Part shown: in pieces, positions 1-10,276 of the stretch
Layout: each line of letters begins with the position of its first letter
Numbering within the stretch: the stretch's first letter is position 1
NCBI GenBank assembly: GCA_034770075.1
Contig: CM068385.1
Span: 54,878,746 to 54,942,745, forward strand
Length of the DNA: 64,000 bases
Reading direction: 5' to 3'
DNA from: Aralia elata
Lineage: Eukaryota; Streptophyta; Magnoliopsida; Apiales; Araliaceae
Notes under the pieces: model-generated
Databases searched by the model: none
What the model was told of the DNA's origin: nothing
Seen by the model: the letters and a program-made list of their open reading frames with translations, nothing else
Translations under genes and position numbers: made by a program

Positions 1-483
1 GGCAGTACAAAGAAAGTTTAAGATGTAGAAGATTTAAACTATGCTAGATTAACATTATTGGCAATGTCTAGAAAGTTCTGACGAGGAAAGGGGTTAGGTC
101 ATTTAATTGCACGCCGTTTTAACGGAAAGCCCCCTCTTTCCTGGGAACTGCCTGGTTGTTAATATTGCAAATCTCGAATCGAGAAATGGAGATTTATTTT
201 TAAGTCTTTTAGGACTTATTTGTAATAAGAACAAGTTATCTAGGAATGTTGTAACACGAACGAATGATATTTTATAATATTATCACTTTTCCGCACTTTA
301 CTCTGATTATTAGAAGTCAAGATTTCTATATACGTTTCAAATCAATTATATTGCAAGTTTTTATAGACATTTATTGTGTACACTACTTTTAAGTTAATGA
401 ATGTGATGAATAAGGCTGTACACGTAAGCACAAAGTCTGACCTGACTAAAAGAAGCTAGCAAGTGGATTTTCGAGGCTTCACA
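1..483 (+). mobile_element. LTR fragment of family A (3' end part), cut by window edge
   Basis: The sequence aligns by eye with the inner end of the other family-A LTRs (plus strand 32450-32748, reverse strand 35772-36180): the same run of motifs (TTATTTGTAATAAGAACAAG, then GATTATTAGAAGT) and the same terminal block, here decayed to GTGGATTTTCGAGGCTTCACA. The LTR end is placed at ~483. Downstream there is Athila-2 sequence rather than a recognisable primer-binding site, so this is probably a separate family-A insertion truncating the 3' side of Athila-2. Its start lies outside the window. Confidence 0.7.
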
Positions 484-1021
484 ACATATCATCCCAATAA
501 TCTCAGCCAGGGTACTCATTGTTCAAATCAAGAGAGTTCAGTTCAATCTAATTTTCTGCTCTGTCTCACATGCATGACGAGTACGTTTTACGCTCCATCT
601 CGTCTTAATTATTATCAAGGAGTAGACTTTAAGCTCAATCACTCCACCATATTTCTTAACTCTAGAAAGTAGAACCTCTTTTTTTTTCTTTTCTTTTGAA
701 CCTCACCTTTCTCCCAAACTTAAATAATTCACTACCCCTGCTTCAATTAGAGTTGTAACATAATCCTAACTCGTGACAATATCTCCTACCAAGGTTTCGA
801 ACTATAGTATCCTTAAAATTCAATCAATTACGGTGGGATCTAAGTGCTCAAGATAATAGGGATCATAACTACGCAAAATCGATTTCTAAAATGATATAAA
901 AGCTACGCACAAGGTTCAAAAGTTTTCTAACCCACTAATCACCTTTAATCATTTTTTATCATCAGCTATTCTCAAGATTCACTACTTATTATCTACCATT
1001 TATTATGTTTTTATTTATTTA

Positions 1022-1057
1022 GTTATTTATTTATTTTTAAATAAATAAATAAATAAC
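1022..1057. repeat. AT-only inverted repeat
   Basis: A run of ATTT units is followed directly by AAAT units, giving a 15-bp-arm inverted repeat. It is probably a degenerate microsatellite inside the Athila-2 3' UTR. Confidence 0.6.
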
Positions 1058-1230
1058 AAGCTATGCAAGAATTAAATAAAATCCCAAATCCTAAAATTAA
1101 TCATGCAAAAAATTAAATAAGTCTTAAACAAGCCAAAACAACAAATTAAAACTTAAAGTATCATCAAACCATCCCCCCAAACTTGAATATTACATTGCCC
1201 TCAATGTAATGCCAGAAACTTCCCTGAAAA

Positions 1231-1529
1231 TCAAGCATCACCAGCATCGCTAGCACCATCCTCATCCTCAGCAAGACTATCGGACTCCTTCTCCGACTCG
1301 AAAGCAGAATCATGAAAAATTGGGGACGTAGGAAAGTGAATCGGATCTGGATTATTAACGTTGAATCGAGTTGCAAATGTATTGATAATATTGTTGTGTA
1401 GTTCACATAGTTGTCAACTCGGTCTGCTATTTGATTCACTCGGCTGGTTGCTGACGATTCAGACTCAGCAGATTGTCCTAGCCTCGTTCCAAGCTCGTCA
1501 GTGTCCTCCTTATAGCCCGAACTTCAGCA
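1231..1529 (-). pseudogene. Athila-2 post-pol ('env-like') ORF, C-terminal remnant
   Basis: The C-terminal part of the ORF that starts at 51078. It ends with an acidic, Ser/Glu/Asp-rich tail before a stop at 1231-1233, like the acidic tail ending the Athila-1 ORF (18214). The upstream part is split over more than one frame and has an in-frame stop, so it is decayed. After removal of the insertion between the AGAAT duplications the reading frame runs on from the N-terminal part, supporting one original gene. No membrane segment is visible. Function in Athila elements is unknown; 'env-like' refers to position only. Confidence 0.65.
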
Positions 1530-1534
1530 AGAAT
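1530..1534. repeat. Left TSD (AGAAT) of the inverted LTR-A insertion
   Basis: AGAAT directly precedes TGTAATATCTTG here and directly follows the inverted copy of that terminus (GATATTACA) at 50117-50121. The sequences beyond the two copies are the two halves of one Athila ORF. Confidence 0.85.
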
Positions 1535-1639
1535 TGTAATATCTTGAATATTTATAGAACATATAAATATGATATTGAATGACTAAAGTTAGCTGTAAAG
1601 TTAATTTCGAGGACGAAATTCTTATAAGTTGGGGTGAAA
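1535..1639 (+). other. 5' extension of LTR-A: extra LTR start, pol tail and polypurine tract
   Basis: The true-looking LTR start TGTAATACCCCGAATATTTA (1640) is preceded by a polypurine-like GTTGGGGTGAAA and by codons resembling the usual gypsy pol terminus (Phe-Glu-Asp-Glu-Ile-Leu, from TTCGAGGACGAAATTCTT). About 105 bp upstream a second, similar LTR start (TGTAATATCTTGAATATTTA) forms the real terminus next to the TSD. The same extension ends the minus copy (50012-50116), so it is part of the LTR that inserted. Confidence 0.75.
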
Positions 1640-2011
1640 TGTAATACCCCGAATATTTATAAGGCTTATAAATGCGATCGTATACGTTTAGAATTCGAAC
1701 GTATAACCTAACACTAGGTATCGAGAAGTTTAAAATCTTAAGCCCTAATAATATTTGAATTTTGTAACATTTGTGCTTAATATAGATTGAAATGATATTT
1801 CGAAGCAGGTGTTCTATGATTATATTATGTAAACGATGAATTAGGTCAAATAATTTTTTTTGTCAAGCTGCTTAGTTATGCTTACATTGACAAAATGATT
1901 TACTGTGCTTTCCACAATTTCTCCGAGAAACATCCCGACAAATTATTTTTGATAAGTTGTTGTGTCGTGCTTGAGAATGACAAAGTGATTTGTCGTGCTT
2001 CCGGTGACAGG

Positions 2012-2262
2012 CTGCATTGTCAAGCTTACAAGATATTTTCATTAAGGTGCTTAGAAGATAGGTTCAATTGCAAGCTGCATTCTCGAGCTTGGAAGATATT
2101 TTTATTGAGGAGCTTAGAAATAGGTTCAATTGCAAGCTCCATTGTCGGGCTTGGAAGATATTTTCATTGAAGAGCTTAGAAGATAGGTTCAATTGCAAGC
2201 TGTATTGTCGAGCTTGGAAGATATTTTCATTAAGGAGCTTAGAAGAATATTCTAAGAATATG
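2012..2262 (+). repeat. 63-bp minisatellite, about 4 copies, in LTR-A
   Basis: The unit starting CTGCATTGTC and containing GAAGATATTTTCATTAAGG and TTAGAAGATAGGTTCAATTG recurs at 2012, 2075, 2137 and 2200 (63, 62 and 63 bp apart). Because 63 is a multiple of 3, false repeat-protein ORFs of 21-residue period arise. Copies also occur in the minus LTR-A at ~37835-37913 and 49444-49660, where B1 inserted. Confidence 0.9.
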
Positions 2263-2322
2263 CTAGGGTGCAAAGTGTGATAAGTCGAGCCCCTAACGTG
2301 CACTTAGCGAAACTATGTTTTC

Positions 2323-2331
2323 CTATAAATA
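2323..2331 (+). promoter_or_regulatory. TATA-like box of LTR-A
   Basis: CTATAAATA in a plausible U3 position. The same box is present in the minus copy (~37733-37741, on the minus strand). Start site not determinable. Confidence 0.5.
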
Positions 2332-2495
2332 ACAAGCTAAGTTCATTCAATCCTTACTATTTTTCAAGAACAGTTCAAGAGCAAAAACACTTTATATTTA
2401 TATTCTAAGAGATATTGTGAGATAAAAATTACTTTCTAAATATCGAAGCGCTACGCGATTAGAAGTAAAGCTAGCAACTACTAGAAGTATTACTC

Positions 2496-2990
2496 TAGTG
2501 GTTATTATTTTCATTCTTCTTTATATATTTAGTAAAAATATACTTTTATAAGCAGTTATAATGCCCAAATTATTATAAGTATATAGTACAAAAGTCCTAT
2601 TTACAAGTAGTTACAATGTCCAATATATTTCTCTTATATATTAGAAAATATACTTTTATAAGCAGTTACTATGTCCGATTTTCTTCAAGTATTTAGTAAG
2701 AATATTTATTTTATAAGTACTTATAATGCTAAAATTATCTCAAATATAATAGCCGAATATTCATTTTCTAAGCAGTTAGAATGCCCGATTTATTTCAAAC
2801 ATAGTAAACGAATATCTATTTTGCAAGCAGTTCTAATGTTCAATTTATTTTAAATATAGTTGATGAATATTCATTTTATAAGCAGTCATAATGCTGAAAT
2901 TATTTTATGTATAGTAGAAGGAGTCTTAATTATAAGCGATTATAATATCCGAAATAAAACTTAAAAGATTTAATCGTTAAAATGCTTAAT
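2496..2990 (+). repeat. 55-bp tandem array, about 8 copies, in LTR-A
   Basis: The phrase AAGCAGTTATAATGCCC and its variants recur with an almost exact 55-bp period (2551, 2606, 2661, 2716, 2771, 2826, 2881, 2935). Each unit continues with an A/T-rich stretch like TATAGTAAACGAATATTCAT. The minus LTR-A carries the same array at ~37100-37570. Confidence 0.85.
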
Positions 2991-3806
2991 TAGCCTAGCA
3001 TAATCAAAGGAAAGTAAAGCTTGCACTTTAAGAGGTCGTATGAAGAACGCGAACTAGCATAAACGATCGATGTAATTTCCGAGAATTTTCAAACTTCATT
3101 ATTAATTAAATATAAATTTTAATTTTTAATGAGTTAGCTTTGTATGCTCATTTAGAATATTGTGTGATTAATTGGTTATGTGAGTATGTGATTGCGCGTA
3201 ATTGCTAGAATTAAATATAAGGAGTCACTAATGGGTTAATTAAATTAGTAGACTAGCCCTAAGGTTTAATATCAGAAGAATTGATAAAGTTGCCTATTAT
3301 TTAAATATTCAATTTATTTGAATATGTTAGGGGAATTTAAATTGCCTTAATTAATTAATATAATTATTAGTAATGTGTGCAATATTGATATTATTATGTA
3401 ATAGTCTATTTAGTAAATTAATGCCAAGTGGACTAGATTAAGTTATTAATTCCATCTTTATGTAATCACGGATTTGGTATTAAATGTATACTAGGGTAAT
3501 TGGGTTATATTGTATGGTTTATTTAATTAACTAATAGCAAAAGAATGGGACACAAATTATGGGACATCCCATTTATTCATTAGCCGTGTTCTACAATTAA
3601 AGAGAGAGAAACCAAATAGTAAATGCACAGTGGGAGTCCAATCCACTCTTTTCCTCCTCTTCCCAGCCGCGCCTATTGCTTGTATTAGTTGGTGGCATGA
3701 TGACTGGGGTGTGGGGTGAATTGATTAGTTGCCTTGTCCAGCATCTTCTTCTTCCTTCCATTGGTTAACCAAAATGGATAATAGCATTGTCTGTGTAATT
3801 AAGTTT

Positions 3807-3815
3807 CTATAAATT
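3807..3815 (+). promoter_or_regulatory. TATA-like box of D LTR
   Basis: CTATAAATT about 135 bp upstream of the donor-like site at 3941, giving a short putative first exon. Confidence 0.45.
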
Positions 3816-3937
3816 GAAACCCATTCTCCACAATTCCAGTTAATAAATCTTCTGTTAGTTCATATAGAGAGAGGAGTATTGTTGTGAGTGAGAGCAGTCT
3901 GAATTAAGCATTTAAGGAGCATCAATTTAACATCAAG

Positions 3938-3946
3938 AAGGTATAC
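3938..3946 (+). promoter_or_regulatory. Candidate 5' splice site in D LTR
   Basis: AAG|GTATAC, with GT at 3941-3942. Equivalent AAG|GTA sites occur at the matching place in the LTRs of B1, B2 and the solo LTR 32810-35665. The partner would be the TTTGTAG|G before the ORF1 ATG at 8670. Confidence 0.4.
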
Positions 3947-4124
3947 GGCCACTTTAATTCTTAATTTGATGAAGTCTGATAATTCCATGAAGCTTGCTAA
4001 TTAGTTTGTTTATTGATACCATGATGTTATCTGGGTTGTATATGGCTGAATTGAGTTTAGAAAGGTTAGGCCATATTAATTTTTGAGTTCTGCAGAAGCA
4101 GAGCCGAACTTGAACCAGTGCAGG

Positions 4125-4144
4125 AGTGGCGCGACCGCGCCACT
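4125..4144. repeat. GC palindrome, copy 1 in D LTR
   Basis: AGTGGCGCGACCGCGCCACT: one centre base differs from the perfect palindrome at 4971. It is embedded in a ~60-bp block (palindrome, AAGGC, CGGCC, GCCAG) shared by both sites. Confidence 0.85.
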
Positions 4145-4970
4145 CCCAAGGCTAAAAACCGCGCGGCCGCACAGGCTGCCAGTTCTTATTGCTGTGTTTT
4201 GATGCTTTGAGCATGTTAGCTTAGTCCATTGATGTATGAAAATAGGGTTGCCATGTTATCTAGTGTCCCTATGAATGCCATGACTTGCGCATGTTGTTCT
4301 AGCATATATTTTCTAAAGGATATTTAAGAACTTTGGAATGAACTTGTCAAATCCATGTCTTGTATATATGACCATTTGAGTATATGTACATAGCTTATAT
4401 ATGTGTGCAAATGCATGTGAGTTATGATTTTCAAGTTGTCTTGCATGAGCTATGTTGCGTGATTTGTCTTAGTATGATTTTCAAGGGAAAATCTAGAGTT
4501 TAAGACGAGTATCGCCAAATATTGTGGGAGTTGTCTTCTGACCATACAAGCTTGCATAATAGGACTCATTATGCCTCTAGACGTGATTGACATGAGCACC
4601 ATTTAACTAAGCATGATTTTGACATGTGCAAGTATGTTTAAGGCATTAGATTCCATGTGGGAGCTATGTATTTAACATGTAAGTGTGTTGTTACACCCGA
4701 GCATGCATATCAAGTATTGTTTAGTCTCACTATGTGGTATTATGACCATAATAGCGGATTACTTGTGAGATGGACTTGTTTGGCCTAAAGTGTAGGAATT
4801 TCCGACATAAAACCTTATGACTTTGAAATGGATTTAGAATGAGCATGCTAGGTTCCAAACTCAAGTTAATAACATTATGAGCATGTGTATTTGAGTTATA
4901 TCAGTAACCCGTATGCTAAGGGTAAACTAGGTTCCCGCTGAATGACATTTCATTCTTGGACAGTTCAGAG

Positions 4971-4990
4971 AGTGGCGCGGCCGCGCCACT
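4971..4990. repeat. Perfect 20-bp GC palindrome, copy 2 in D LTR
   Basis: AGTGGCGCGGCCGCGCCACT is its own reverse complement. It stands out in an AT-rich LTR. Confidence 0.95.
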
Positions 4991-5081
4991 ACTAAGGCAA
5001 ATACTAGCACGGCCTCGCAAGTCGCCAGTTTTGCCCAATTATTTTAATTTGTGAACAGAGTCTTGCAGTATGCATGTATAT

Positions 5082-7085
5082 TGTAGACACCCAAATTTTG
5101 CACTTCGTATACTAACCCTGACAGGAGGGCAAATTCGTCCATTGAGCCGGCCTATGAGAGCGAAGGAGGGGCGCAAGTACGAGCACTCGACGCCACCGCG
5201 ACGATTAACAACAGAAACCGACGTGACAACACGGTCGTCCGAAATGAGCATTCCTGAATGATGTGGCACGTCTCCCAGTAATTCCCGGACTGCAAAATAC
5301 GAGCCTATCGGCGAAAACTGACGTCACGACACGAGAATCGAGGCGTAGCACGAAAATCGAGAAAGTCAAGCCAGCCAGCCGCGGATTGATCTGCGGCCAA
5401 TAAGTGCGCCTTTTGAAAACACGAAACACGAAAATCAGCTGAGTGGATGGGTGGCGGCCAGCCAGCCGCAGATCAATCTGCGACCAGCCGCAGATCAATC
5501 TGCGACCAGCCGCAGATCCATCTGCGGCTGGCTCTGGCCAGCCTATTTCAGCTCATTCCTTCATTCAGCATCCAGGAGGTAGAGAAGGAGAGAGGAAGAA
5601 ATCAGCAGCAAAAACAGCAGCGGAAATGAGAGAAAAGAGAGAAAAAAAGTGAGGATTTGTACCCCTTTTGCTAGATTGTATCACATATATTTTCTACTCA
5701 ATTCTATATACGAGTTTATACGAATCGTGGTGTCATTTGCAAGGTGAAAAAACCTTCTTTTATAGCATTTTTGTTATATCATTTTGTTAAGCTCTTTGTC
5801 ATTTGGGATACATTAAATGTAATCTTTCTTGTATATTATGGTGAATCCATGGATTGAGGACTATTAGTGAGGGTTCCAAATGGAACGAAATTCTTCCTAA
5901 TGGCCCGATGATATCCATTTGATGATTTTTAGCTCGTTACAGTAATGTAGCAATTTTGGATGTGAGCCTAGGACGCGACCCCGTGGTCCAAATCCAATGA
6001 TGGACATTTTTGGATGTATGTAATAGGGCCGATGTACCCTTTATTGTAAATATGTAATTGTCGGGCCTTAAAACGATATCAAGTCGAAAATTGGGTTTAA
6101 GGCTCCGTAATAGTGAAATATGTGATTGTGGGCGTTGGGGTTATTCGGATGGCTTACATGCCCATGAATAGCCCCCACGCATTTTAATGTTTGGTTGATT
6201 TGTGACACAAAAATTGATTTCAAGTTAAACGATGAAGATTTCTATAAAATCAATCAAAGTAGGTTATTAGCACCACGAGGCTAAAATTTGGAAAAGCTAA
6301 TGAATGTCGATTCCTATTTAACGAGAAGGCTAAAGGAAAAATCGTTTTCAAACATCACAAAAATGATTTTATAAAAATAAGTAACGTTTTATTAAATCTT
6401 TGTGCATAGGGTTAAAGAGATCCTAGAAGTTTCCCATCATGCTATTTACGAAAGCAACGTATAGATCTCGATTCCTATTTTGACGAAGGTTTAGAAAACT
6501 CTTGTTTTTGCCAAAACGACACCTAATGAAAATCTCATAAGTTTTTGACAATTAAAATCAAACCTTTCTCATAAAGCTTTCTCGTATAAGACGAATGACA
6601 TTCTAAAGCATTCTCAAAAGAAAGCACGACTTTCCATCAAAACCTAAATGGTTTCTTCATGCAAACTCACCACGACATTCACATAGGCACACACACACAT
6701 GCGCACATACACACACATATTCAAGAATTAAAGGACAGGAAAAGCATCTAGATTGCGGTAACCGTGTTTCACGGAAGTCGGGGGGTGCCTAACACTTTCC
6801 CCTCGTTTAAGCAAGCCCCCGAACTCTATGAATCTCGGTTTGCAGACCAATTAATTCGGAGTCACATATGAGCCAGCGATTTACGAAAACGAAACTCGGA
6901 TGAGTTGGTACATCCATTTCAAATATACCAACTGGCGACTCTGGTTAATTGGCTCATTATAAAAAACGATCTTTCAAAACCCCGTCGACACTCATGCCGA
7001 CCTTTTCCAAAAAATCATCTAATAAAAAGGCAAAAATTGGAGAGGATAAATATCGCCACGGAAGCGATTCCTCCCGGCGTCGACA
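5082..7085 (+). mobile_element. Solo LTR E1, Tat-type, with TSD TATAT
   Basis: It begins TGTAGACACCCAAATTTTGC and ends CCTCCCGGCGTCGACA, flanked by TATAT at 5077-5081 and 7086-7090. The full 2004 bp aligns with the LTR at 26126-28140, which is followed by a Tat-type PBS. No internal sequence is present, so this is a solo LTR formed by LTR-LTR recombination inside the D LTR. It contains a 22-bp palindromic repeat cluster and a (CA)n microsatellite near 6690. Confidence 0.9.
5463..5528. repeat. 22-bp palindromic repeat, 3 copies, in E1
   Basis: CAGCCGCAGATCAATCTGCG repeats with a 22-bp period from 5463, 5485 and 5507. Each unit contains the inverted repeat CCGCAGAT-CA-ATCTGCGG or a variant. 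A related copy lies at ~5380, and E2 has copies at ~26420 and ~26522. Confidence 0.9.
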
Positions 7086-8434
7086 TATATCTTAAGTAGT
7101 ATTGCATGATTTAACTGGTATGCTATACGTTCAAGCTTACATTGATGCTTAGAATCGAGGTGTTCTAGATTTGCAATTCATTTAGCTAAGATTGCGAAGT
7201 AATGAATAGTGACATAGTAATAATGGTTCCATCTACGTGACTATGTGTTAGGATTACTTGGTGAGTAACCTCTTGTGAGGGTAAACTTATGCTAGTTATA
7301 CGATAATAATTGGGAGACCGGCTTGTTAATGTTAGGTCGTCTCAACGCAATTTAAGTTAAAGCTAGATTATTGTAGCTGAGCAAACAGGCAAGTTTCTAA
7401 ACCTTATGCACTACTTTTATTTTCATGCAAATAAGTATATGTAAGCAAGTTCTTTACCCCGAAACCTTAATTGTTGCAAGCTCTTATTTCAAACTGCTTA
7501 CCTATTGCAAGTTATTCATTTAAACTTGAACCTTTAATCCATCAAGCATGCTCTAAGTGGTTTAATTACTTAACAATTATTCCACATCACTGTTATTGAC
7601 ACTCGCACATTGTGCAATTGTTTTCGTGCCGATATTGTCTGGCACTTTATTAAAGTTCCAACATGGATGAACTACCATAGTTAAGTCTTAGCCATTATCC
7701 GGCTAGACATATGTGGTAATAAATTTTAAAAGCTATCCAAACCGATTGATGGTGCGGAAATCTTGGACTTTATGAACACCCCTTCAATATAGGGGAGTAT
7801 CTCACGTATCGGATATAAGATACAAATAGCAGAATTAAATGTTATGCATATACATAGCGTACGCGAGGCTGATCCCCTCAAGTACTTATTATGTAGCCAG
7901 TAACCAAATGGTCAATTAGCTATTGACTCCCTTGGACGTTTATTGTTCAAGGTCTACTTGACTATCATTCATTCTCAAAGCAATTATCATTCTTGCTTCC
8001 GATATTCATATTGTTGAATTTCTCTATTTATATTTCGTTCATCATGATATATCCTTTATTGTTGTATTTAAACTTGCTGGGCAAATTAGTTGCTCACCCT
8101 TGCTATATTATGAACCTTATTGCAGTTAAGCCCGAGATTTCAGGCAAAGACAAGGGCAAGGAAAAGTTGAAGTGCTAGACTTCAAGTAGCTGACTTTAGT
8201 CTATGCCTAGTTAATTTACTATCAATGTAATTCGAACTCTAATTAATATTTAGGGTATGGTTTATGTTATGTATTTGAGGTTATCGAATCTTGGGACTAG
8301 TAACACATTTTGAATGAACAACATATGTTTATTATTTTCCGCATTTAGTCATTTCATGTTGTTTAGAGGTGAATGTTTGCATTGGATCGTGATGACCAAA
8401 TTTGGGTATTTGACCCGAATTTGGGGGCGTCACA

Positions 8435-8669
8435 GGTTAGTATCAGAGCCGTAGGTTGTAAACGTTAGGATTGTGAAACCTAGGTTATAACCTTAGTATT
8501 AAACTCGTATTGAGTGCAGTAGGAGATAAATCAATGAGATTTATCATATTTGGTATTATGATGAGTTGGGGAATTCATCGAGTCGAGTGGTACCTAATGA
8601 AATATAACTTCATTCCTTTAATGAATATATTTTATTGCTATACTAATATTAGTTTTGTGTGTTTGTAGG
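8435..8669 (+). other. PBS and leader of element D
   Basis: GGTTAGTATCAGAGCC directly after the LTR end corresponds to the common gypsy PBS (TGGTATCAGAGC, complementary to initiator Met-tRNA) with one change. The leader ends GTGTTTGTAG|G before the ORF1 ATG, which looks like a 3' splice site. Confidence 0.75.
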
Positions 8670-8804
8670 ATGACTGCCGTAGGAGAGACCAGTGGAGTTA
8701 GGGAGGAGGAGGTATTCACTGACATACCCATTGTTACGGAGCAGTTGGTACGCTATGCACCCGTTGCCCCAGTAGTACCATCGAGTGGGTCCGAGCCAGG
8801 GGAG
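8670..8804 (+). pseudogene. Extra ORF1 of element D, N-terminal part, split by Athila-1
   Basis: Forty-five codons from the ATG at 8670 to the insertion point of Athila-1, continuing at 20661. Like B1 and B2 ORF1 it opens with a short acidic N-terminus containing a conserved '-EQLV-' stretch (residues ~24-27) and a Pro/Val-rich segment. The ATG is chosen because it follows the same TTG-T-AG|G context as the ORF1 ATGs of B1 and B2. Confidence 0.7.
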
Positions 8805-10129
8805 TGATGAGTGGGTTTTATACCTACGAATCTAGTGCTATTGAGCTTAATTTATTGCTATCTTTGAGTGTTTTTATTATCATTTTATTCGTTTTTGTGT
8901 TTATGTTATGCAGGAGGGAATTGAAAGAGTAACAAGGTCAATCCAGGTGTTTGGGAACTAATCATGAAGCTAGGGGCATCTTGGTAATTTTGGATATGGC
9001 GTCGGGGCGCTATAAATGAATTGGATATGGCGTCGGGGCGCCAAAGGCAGTTTAGGTGCGACAGTTTGTCTACTAGAAGCAGAGTTGGATACGGAAAAGG
9101 ACTGAAAATGCTTATCTTATGTAATTAGGGCAACATTAGGAGAGGGGGTTTTTATTTATTGTTATTATTCTACTTTTCTAGAGAGAATATTAGAGATTTG
9201 GGGTGTGGATTACTTTTGTTCAAGCATTGGATTTTTATGTGGATTGAACTTTACTTTGGAATTTTATTCACAATTGGGTTTGATCAATCTTCTTCTTCTT
9301 TATTCAATTGTTTGTTAATTTACCATGTGTAGATTTGATCCCATAATGGCTTTTGGTTCAGACATGAACTAATCTCCATTATGGGATTTTAACGGATTTT
9401 AATATGTAGTTTAATTACAGACTTGATTGCTAGATTGATTTATTTATCATAAGGAATTTCTATCATGATTGTTTTGCATGTATGAATGCTTGATCACCAT
9501 TCGATTTCAGTACTTGCATGGAATTGAAAAATAACATATAAGTATGGATTGTAATCATGATAGCTTGCGAATATGAGGCTTAATTGGTTAGCTTAATATT
9601 TTGTGAATCAGATAGAAATATAGTGTTTCACCGTAAGAGTCAAAATAAGGACTTGTGCTTAAAATCAATATAATTGCAATTTCACATAGAAATATAGTGA
9701 TTTTGGTTATAGTGGTGATTACATGTTGTCTATCAAGTATGGATATTATGTAAGTAGGTCATAATGCATTGACAAATGATTATGTCTATTTTAGTGTCCT
9801 TGGCTATTTTTCTGTGATATGTGAATCTTATAGCTTGATAGTGGTAATTAGATGAACTATTAGATGAAGTTAGGATCCCATTAATTCCAGGCTTGATATA
9901 TTTTGTTAGTATTTGCATAGTTAGTTATTAATTGATATAGGAATAATTTTGTCACCAAAAGTAAGTCATTAGTTTAAGCAAATAAGTATGGTGATAAGAG
10001 CTGATGCATAGTGATTTAATTTAATCCTGTCTCTGTGGGACGACACTCTACTTCCTCTGTATTACTTGTTGACCACGTATACTTGCGTGAGTTAGAGCTC
10101 TTTTATTTAAGACTTAAAAAGAGGCAACA
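8805..10129 (+). repeat. 5' LTR of Athila-1
   Basis: Same length as the 3' LTR at 19331-20655. Most differences from it are C/T or G/A changes, two of them at CpG in the GGCGCCGGGGCGC motif, which here reads GGCGTCGGGGCGC (from ~8998 and ~9029). The end, with ACTTGTTGACCACGTATACT before the terminus, is typical of Athila LTRs. Confidence 0.92.
9010..9018 (+). promoter_or_regulatory. TATA-like box fused to GC palindrome, Athila-1 5' LTR
   Basis: CTATAAATG directly follows the GGCG(T/C)CGGGGCG motif; the 3' LTR has it at 19536-19544. Confidence 0.4.
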
Positions 10130-10136
10130 GAGATTT

Positions 10137-10154
10137 TGGCGCCGTTGCCGGGGA
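10137..10154 (+). other. Primer-binding site of Athila-1
   Basis: TGGCGCCGTTGCCGGGGA, seven bases after the LTR end; this is the customary Athila-type PBS. Athila-2 has TGGCGCCATTGTCGGGGA (54463-54480, minus). Confidence 0.85.
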
Positions 10155-10276
10155 CAGGCGTTAGATTTTTATTATTATCATCAGTTTTAAGCTATATTGT
10201 TTGACTTAGACAAATCTAATCTTCTCTCATTTCTATTTTTATTTTTGTTTTGGTTTCAGGTACTTGTAGAATTTTT

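Larger units (their letters stand above)
484..1529 (-). mobile_element. Athila-2, 3' tail (post-pol ORF end and 3' UTR)
   Basis: Read on the minus strand this continues the Athila-type element at 50122-55439. It holds the end of the post-pol ORF, a polypurine-like AAGTTTGGGGG (near 1183-1193), a second one near 712-722, and a GGAGCGTAAAACG motif (~583-595) that recurs in the 3' UTR of Athila-1 (18810-18915). Order and orientation match Athila-1 18000-18930. The 3' LTR is absent; the segment ends against the family-A LTR fragment. Confidence 0.75.
1535..3070 (+). mobile_element. Family-A LTR, plus copy, first part
   Basis: Matches the reverse complement of 49444-50116 plus ~37040-37913 at roughly 90% or better by eye. 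It contains a 105-bp 5' extension, a 63-bp minisatellite, a TATA-like box and a 55-bp tandem array. Similarity to the minus copy fades after ~2990. The boundary with element D is set at the TGTAATTTCCGAG start at 3071, which is an estimate. The remainder of this LTR is at 30171-30463 and 32263-32748. Confidence 0.8.
3071..8434 (+). mobile_element. 5' LTR of Tekay-like element D (interrupted by E1)
   Basis: The right edge is firm: GAATTTGGGGGCGTCACA followed by a gypsy-type PBS. The left edge TGTAATTTCCGAGAATTTTC resembles the starts of the B2 (TGTGACGAACGAGAATTTTT) and B1 LTRs, but no 3' LTR is present to confirm it. Without E1 the LTR is ~3.35 kb. It carries a TATA-like box at 3807, a splice-donor-like AAG|GTATAC at 3941, two copies of a 20-bp GC palindrome, and the GGCTGATCCCC block (~7869) shared by the related LTRs. 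Confidence 0.75.

Noticed and set aside
2068..2280. ORF encoding a 21-residue repeat protein
   Set aside because: It is the 63-bp minisatellite read in one frame; similar false ORFs occur on the other strand and in the inverted copy (49496-49756).
1640..3070. Element D and family A as one element
   Set aside because: Their LTR ends differ (GGATTTCGGGGCGTGACA against GAATTTGGGGGCGTCACA) and family A flanks D on both sides.
5205..5498. 97-residue minus-strand ORF with Leu/Arg-rich repeat
   Set aside because: Shadow of the 22-bp palindromic repeat in the E1 LTR.
6690..6720. (CA)n microsatellite, also near 27740
   Set aside because: Ordinary simple repeat shared by E1 and E2 LTRs.
9733..9918. 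Minus-strand ORF, identical at 20259-20444
   Set aside because: Duplicated only because it lies in both Athila-1 LTRs; AT-rich, antisense to the element, no domain.
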